Shown piece by piece: positions 16,436 through 21,021 of a DNA stretch of 21,021 nt; the stretch's first letter is position 1; each line of letters begins with the position of its first letter. The position numbers and the translations under genes are program-made. Under the pieces are notes generated by a model. The model ran no database searches, had not been told where the DNA came from, and saw only the letters and a list, made by a program, of their open reading frames with translations. Source of the stretch: Stentor coeruleus (lineage: Eukaryota > Ciliophora > Heterotrichea > Heterotrichida > Stentoridae). Where the stretch lies: positions 1 to 21,021 of the forward strand of contig MPUH01001208.1 of the NCBI GenBank assembly GCA_001970955.1, read 5' to 3'.

Positions 16436-19012
16436 ATGTCTGAGGAAGATTCTTCACTTAAAGTTCCAATAATTGGTTTCCATCAACCTGATAGGAACTC
16501 AAAATATGTAGAATATACAACAAAAACCATTCCAGATGCAAAATTTCACTTCCCAAAGGAATTCTCTGAAGATCCTAGCGAAGAGTCTGTCTTATCTCGT
16601 TTCATCAAACTTTCTCTTCCTGCGGATATAGAACTAGCTAAATTACACGGTAGATGCAAGCGTGTTTATAACCTAAAATATCCAAAAAATAAAGAACCTT
16701 TTAAAGCTGAAAAATGCCCTTGCTGTGGTTTTGAAACAGGAGAAAAATTCAGTATTATGGATAAACCTGATATATTCTCTCAACTCGGAGGAAGTTATCC
16801 ATTATTTTTTTATACAGGAAGATATCTTGGGTGCAGTCTGTTTTTTACATTTTTATTAGTAGGAATTGCTTGTTCAGCAACATTAACATCTAGTTCTTCA
16901 CCATATATTCTTGTAGATAAACATGATGGCAAAGAAATTGAAACTAGTGGATTTGTCAATAATTCGTCTTTTAGTCAGCCTTGTCAAACTATTGAAGAAA
17001 ATCAAAACGTTATTTTCAATATCACAGGTAATAATATTCAAGAAAATTTGTATACTGATAAAAGAGAAAGAAATCTTGGTATAATAGATTCCAGTGATGA
17101 TATTTTTAGTTTCAGTAGCAAAAACAATCCTTCCATTCCAAAGTGGCATCCAATTCTTCATTGTGTGGCTCTCATACTTTTAATGATAAGTTTTATAGGT
17201 TTCTACTGTTTTATTTTTAATAAGGCATCAGAATACGACAATGAACTAATAACATGCTCTGATTTTTCTCTGTTTATTGTAGGTTTGCATAAAGAATATA
17301 AAAAAACAGAACTAAGAGATTTTATAATAAAAAGCCTAAAAGATTATGGTCATGAAGCTGAAATTGTAAGCATAACATGTGGGTATAAATTCCAACAGTT
17401 CAATGAAGCTTCACAAAGTGTTGCTAAATGGCTTTTCAATTTGAATTTTGTCAAAGCTTATAAAGAAGCAAATAATGGCAAACTTCCAACAAAACGAGTG
17501 TTTTTCTTCTGGAAAAAAAATTATAAAGATGAAGATCAATGCTATGAAAAAGCAGAAAAATATAGAAATCTACTTAAAATACATTCGAAAGAACTTAAAA
17601 ATAAAAACGTTTCATCATGTGCTTTTGTTACCTTCAGGACAACTACTCAAGAAAAAGCGGCTGAAAGATTATGGAGACTTTCAATGATTAGAAGAAACAT
17701 TTATATAATCTCCCCATGTAAAATCGCCCCAAATCATTTTTATTTTAATGGAAGTGATCCTAAAAATAAAACTTTTTTATTAGTTCGAAGAGCTCCTGAG
17801 CCTAAAGATATTTATTGGGAAAATCTAGGTAAGTTTACTTGGAAAAAAATATTTTCAAAAGGAACTGCGTTTTTTTTCTCTGTAGTGATTCTTGGAGTGT
17901 GCTTTTCAGTTATTGTTATTTGTACTGCTATACAGAATAAAAGTTCTAGCTCAGGCTTTACTATTAAAAACTTTTTACTTGGTAACTTTATTTCTTTTAC
18001 TCTTACTATTGCTAACAAAGTTGCACCTATAGGGTTTAGATATTGTTCGAAATTTGAGAAGTATTTGACATGGAGCTTTTTTGGGATTTCTATGCTTGTA
18101 AAACTTTTAATATTTTTTATTTGTGCGAATATAATACTTCCTGCAATCGTGCATAAGAGCATGAAATTCGATGAGTTTGCAACTTCTATATATTCTGTTA
18201 TTTACAGTACAACAGTTGTTGGACCTGTTATTGATTATATAAATGTACTTGGGCGGATTAAAAAAATAAGACAACAAAGACTTAATGTAAATGAAAAAAC
18301 AATTTCCATGAGCCAATTCGAAGCCAACGAGATATTTGAAGGGGATGAAGTAGAACTCTCAGAAAGTTTCGCAAGTATTATAAAAAGTTTTGGTCTTTGC
18401 CTTTTCTTTGCCCCTGTAGTCCCTATGGGTTTAATTATAGGATCCTTTGGTATGTTTCTCGAAGTATACATTTTCAAGTTAAGTTTAATAAAAGATAAAG
18501 CAATGCCTCGTTTTGATTCAGAAAATCTAGCAATAGCAGCTCTACATGTAATTCCTTGGTGTTTTATTCTATATGCTGTTGGGATAATATTATTTTATTC
18601 AAGTTTATATGAAGATCTTTATGTTTTATATGTTGTAATGCTTATAATATCGATATGCTTTACACTTATTTGCTATACAGGAATAATTCACAGGACCTTC
18701 AATCTTTTAGATAAAAATGATCCTAAATGCGATTATTTCGATTATTATAAGAATTTTACAACAGATTATGATAGAGAAAATCCTATCACAGAAAAACAGG
18801 GGAGAATGAAATGGGAAAATTTTGAAAACACTCCTGAAGGAATACAAAATTTCTGTCAGATTACTGAGGATGTTATTGAAGCTAAAGATGCTCAAGAGAA
18901 TTTCTTAGGATTTGCAGGGAATAGGAATTATAAAAATAATTTGCAAAATGCTAATGATTCAGCAGCGTATATGACAAGAAGGATTTCTGTTCCTAAATTA
19001 GTTATTAATTAG
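16436..19012 (+). CDS. OSCA/TMEM63 (CSC1-like) family membrane channel protein
   Basis: The product has 858 residues. Residues 53-120 are cytosolic and contain a CPCCG cluster (Cys94, 96, 97). The first membrane span lies at 124-150. A loop at 151-236 carries N-glycosylation sequons (Asn175/176, Asn195). The second span is at 238-262. The long soluble segment 275-455 matches the family's PHM7 cytosolic domain (SLFIVGLHKEYKKTELRDFI near the start, CAFVTFRTTTQEKAAERLW near 395-413). The hallmark APEPKDIYWENL at 453-464 precedes the channel domain, with spans near 476-500, 508-530, 546-571, 584-603, 647-683, 698-722 and 729-752. The tail 760-858 is cytosolic and acidic/Asn-rich. Family members are osmosensitive or mechanosensitive cation channels; sensing of touch or osmotic change would suit a contractile ciliate but is inference. 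The stop is TAG. No intron is present. Confidence 0.92.
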   Translation: MSEEDSSLKVPIIGFHQPDRNSKYVEYTTKTIPDAKFHFPKEFSEDPSEESVLSRFIKLSLPADIELAKLHGRCKRVYNLKYPKNKEPFKAEKCPCCGFETGEKFSIMDKPDIFSQLGGSYPLFFYTGRYLGCSLFFTFLLVGIACSATLTSSSSPYILVDKHDGKEIETSGFVNNSSFSQPCQTIEENQNVIFNITGNNIQENLYTDKRERNLGIIDSSDDIFSFSSKNNPSIPKWHPILHCVALILLMISFIGFYCFIFNKASEYDNELITCSDFSLFIVGLHKEYKKTELRDFIIKSLKDYGHEAEIVSITCGYKFQQFNEASQSVAKWLFNLNFVKAYKEANNGKLPTKRVFFFWKKNYKDEDQCYEKAEKYRNLLKIHSKELKNKNVSSCAFVTFRTTTQEKAAERLWRLSMIRRNIYIISPCKIAPNHFYFNGSDPKNKTFLLVRRAPEPKDIYWENLGKFTWKKIFSKGTAFFFSVVILGVCFSVIVICTAIQNKSSSSGFTIKNFLLGNFISFTLTIANKVAPIGFRYCSKFEKYLTWSFFGISMLVKLLIFFICANIILPAIVHKSMKFDEFATSIYSVIYSTTVVGPVIDYINVLGRIKKIRQQRLNVNEKTISMSQFEANEIFEGDEVELSESFASIIKSFGLCLFFAPVVPMGLIIGSFGMFLEVYIFKLSLIKDKAMPRFDSENLAIAALHVIPWCFILYAVGIILFYSSLYEDLYVLYVVMLIISICFTLICYTGIIHRTFNLLDKNDPKCDYFDYYKNFTTDYDRENPITEKQGRMKWENFENTPEGIQNFCQITEDVIEAKDAQENFLGFAGNRNYKNNLQNANDSAAYMTRRISVPKLVIN

Positions 19013-20270
19013 TTATTATAATATTTTTATTAGAGTAAATTCTTTTAGTTAGTTTTTTATTTGATTATTTAGAGTTTTGGTTTTCTAGATTACTTTTTGG
19101 TTGTATTTCATTATATATTTATTAGGTTTTTCTAATAAATTTCGCGTTGGATATTTTTAGAAAAAAAAAGATTTTAGTGCTTTTTCAATTCGATTTTTAG
19201 TCTTTGATTTCCTGCAACATTTTTCCAATTTTTTATAATTTTAGTTTTGAAAGCTGATACAATTTTTTAGAACTAGGGCGATTTTTCTTTAAATCTTATA
19301 TTAAATAAATCTAGAAAAATACAATTTGAACTATTTGAAGCCAAATAGATGAAAAATAATTAAAAAGTTATTTAAAGTATTGAATTTAGGTAAAGCCTTT
19401 GTGATAATTTATCTTCCATGCCAAATGCTGAATTTGATTTTAGTTTACGTTCCTAAATTACTTTTTCATATACCTTTGCTTGATTTATTTTATATTTTTA
19501 AAAAAATTATTTGATAAGTCTAATAGTTATTTCAATAGGAACTTATCAATGTCGTAAATAGAAAAAATTATATTTTCTAAGATCTAAGTGTGTTTTGAAC
19601 AACTTATAATATGCGGAATTCGTTATTTATATCAAAAAATCATGTTTAAGTTTTTATAATTATTTTTGGAGGTTGCCATAAACTTATGTAAAGTAGTAGG
19701 TAAATTTTTTTTTGATTCTAATGAAAGTTTAAAGAATATATGATTTTCAGAGATTATCATTCTTGAATCATTCCTTTCTAAGCATTCTGTCGTAACCAAA
19801 TGATATTCCGCTGCCAGATTTTTCATTCTGAAAATGGCTGTCTATGATAGAATCTGAATTTTTTTTAACATTTGACACAGCAGGATAACTTAAAAACACC
19901 TTCTATTCAACTTGCTCTCTGAAATTGCTTCATAGTGCATGGATCAATAAAGCTGTATAATTATCTTCTTTAATGTTTATATACTCAGGATCCTAAAATT
20001 CATCATTTCATTAGATCATGTTGAGTATGTGATATTCTCTCAAGAAATTCAAAATAAGACCTCAAATATCGTAATTGATGTTCATTATCTTTAGCAATTG
20101 AAGGCTTAAAACTCTCAACATAAAACTTCCTAAGCTTACCTAAAAAATTGGTAAACATAAAAAAAATTGGATAAGCTTTATTTAGCTATTGTAATACCTC
20201 GGCTTTAATCTTAAATTTGATTGGATGATTATTTATGGTGAATAATTATTAGATTTTGCCTAGGCTTATA
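19013..20270. other. AT-rich spacer holding one minus-strand relic
   Basis: This 1258-bp stretch begins with the trailer of the TMEM63-like gene (mildly G-rich). From 19133 to 19767 only T-rich DNA without structure is seen. A short open frame at 19632-19826 overlaps the relic below in another frame and has no family resemblance. The last 110 bp would hold the leader of the LamG-like gene. Confidence 0.5.
19768..20158 (-). pseudogene. Decayed gene fragment with a frameshift and two internal stops
   Basis: An ATG at 20158 opens 51 codons (MFTNFLGKLRKFYVESFK and onward) ending in tandem TGA codons at 20000-20005. Protein-like sequence resumes in a shifted frame from 19992 (DPEYINIKEDNYTALLIHAL), then meets a TGA and a TAG within the next ten codons, and continues through NFREQVE and SGSGISFGYDRMLRKE to a TGA at 19768. 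Mixed, charged composition and frame-to-frame continuity suggest a gene that has decayed, not noise. I do not recognise the family. The first 51 codons could alternatively be a small real gene. Confidence 0.4.
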
Positions 20271-21021
20271 ATGTTAAAAACTACTTTCGCATTTCATATT
20301 ATTGTATTTGTTGTAAAATCATCGATTCTAGTAGAGTATCGATTTAGCAAAAACTTTGGACAAGTATTTCATGATTATTCTGAGAATGGGTATAATGCTG
20401 TTAATGGATTAACTACAAGCCAGGAAAATGATGATACAATACCAACAGATCGAGGTGCTTATTTCGATACTAACGGCAATTGCCTCATAATCTTGACACC
20501 AAACACTCAAGTTTCAAAAATTTTGACTCTTGGGAATACTTTTACTGTAATGATGTGGCTATTTCCCTCAGATAAAGATTTTTTTGTTTTTCATCGAGCA
20601 AGTGCAGATGGATCAAATTATTTTTACTATAAACGATCAAAGAATAATAGTAATTTAGCCTACAAATTTAAAAGTGGATCTTTTACATCAGGGGAGACCG
20701 AAAGTGCATCCAACACTTTTATTTCTGGTAATTTTTACTTAGATATTTGGCAATTTCTTAGCCTTGTAGTCTCAGCCACAACAATAAAAATTAACTTAAA
20801 CGGGATAAACCGCTTTACAGTTACAATAAATCCAAGTACACAAACTTGGTCTGAAGGATCAAATACTTACAGCATGTACATTGGTTATATTAAAGAATCA
20901 CCAAAATCAATAAAAGGAATAGTCTATAATTTTATAATCCTCGATAATGAAGGTACAGATAGCACATATTGTGGATCAAGTTATACTGGATCAAATTGCT
21001 TAGTAGCATCCTGTACAGGTT
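20271..21021 (+). CDS. Secreted LamG/concanavalin-like protein, Cys-rich downstream (3' end off window)
   Basis: The frame is open for 250 codons from the ATG at 20271 to the window edge. Residues 1-20 are a hydrophobic signal-peptide candidate (FAFHIIVFVV core). Residues 22-225 look like a laminin-G/concanavalin-like jelly roll: HDYSENGYNAVNG and GAYFDTNGN near the start, the TFTVMMWLFP strand at 90-99, WQFLSLVVSATTIKINLNG at 160-178, and SMYIGYIKES then KGIVYNFIILDNE at 201-227. Cysteines begin at 234 (Cys234, 243, 248), suggesting a following Cys-rich (furin/EGF-like) region as in the large secreted or surface proteins common in ciliates. A carbohydrate- or surface-binding extracellular role is inference. 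The full protein is probably much longer. Confidence 0.85.
   Translation, partial: MLKTTFAFHIIVFVVKSSILVEYRFSKNFGQVFHDYSENGYNAVNGLTTSQENDDTIPTDRGAYFDTNGNCLIILTPNTQVSKILTLGNTFTVMMWLFPSDKDFFVFHRASADGSNYFYYKRSKNNSNLAYKFKSGSFTSGETESASNTFISGNFYLDIWQFLSLVVSATTIKINLNGINRFTVTINPSTQTWSEGSNTYSMYIGYIKESPKSIKGIVYNFIILDNEGTDSTYCGSSYTGSNCLVASCTG

Noticed and set aside
19632..19826. 64-codon minus-strand open frame
   Set aside because: It overlaps the relic at 19768-20158 in another frame, and I see no domain or homology; the relic frame is more convincing.
1..21021. CRISPR array, prophage, bacterial operon, tRNA or rRNA genes
   Set aside because: No regularly spaced repeats, no bacterial ribosome-binding pattern and no tRNA/rRNA core motifs were seen; the genes are clearly eukaryotic.

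Overview
This 21 kb window is AT-rich (roughly 70% A+T by eye) protist nuclear DNA, most likely from the macronucleus of a heterotrich ciliate of the Stentor type. Three things point there. The gene content is ciliate-like: MORN, TPR/IQ, EF-hand-like, TMEM63 and secreted LamG/Cys-rich proteins, plus cilium-type coiled coils. Genes are densely packed and apparently intronless. All three stop codons (TAA, TAG, TGA) end clearly conserved genes, so the code is standard, which among ciliates fits Stentor better than Paramecium, Tetrahymena or Blepharisma. The species call is inference; the eukaryotic origin is certain from ribosomal protein uS10/RPS20, a cyclin-dependent kinase and a mitochondrial-type M3 peptidase.

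Layout from left to right: a mitochondrial intermediate peptidase-like gene on the minus strand runs off the left edge. A divergent coiled-coil gene (outer-arm docking-complex-like motif) follows on the plus strand. It converges, with 32 bp between stop codons, on a minus-strand gene for a repeat protein with ER...W / CxFxP units. Three further minus-strand genes follow: RPS20 (true start 6043), an N-myristoylation-type MORN protein, and a CDK1/2-like kinase with a PATTIRE helix. Between RPS20 and the MORN gene lies a 141-bp direct duplication joined at a single undetermined base. A plus-strand glycolipid-transfer-fold gene with ceramide-1-phosphate-type ligand residues is next. The 1.76-kb stretch from 9997 to 11756 has no intact gene but holds two stop-riddled relics, one on each strand. 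A small C2H2 zinc-finger gene and a 1048-residue TPR protein follow on the minus strand, then an OSCA/TMEM63-type channel-like gene on the plus strand. Another relic follows on the minus strand, and the window closes with the start of a secreted LamG-like, Cys-rich protein that runs off the right edge.

No operon-like functional cluster is evident; these look like independently transcribed housekeeping, signalling, membrane and cilium-associated genes. The most interesting structure is compositional. In nearly every spacer the coding-strand DNA just upstream of a gene is C-rich and almost free of G, and the DNA just downstream is G-rich and almost free of C. Two neighbouring same-strand genes therefore give a sharp skew reversal within one spacer, and in the longest gene the skew continues into both ends of the coding sequence. 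I did not see an unmistakable new multi-gene system.
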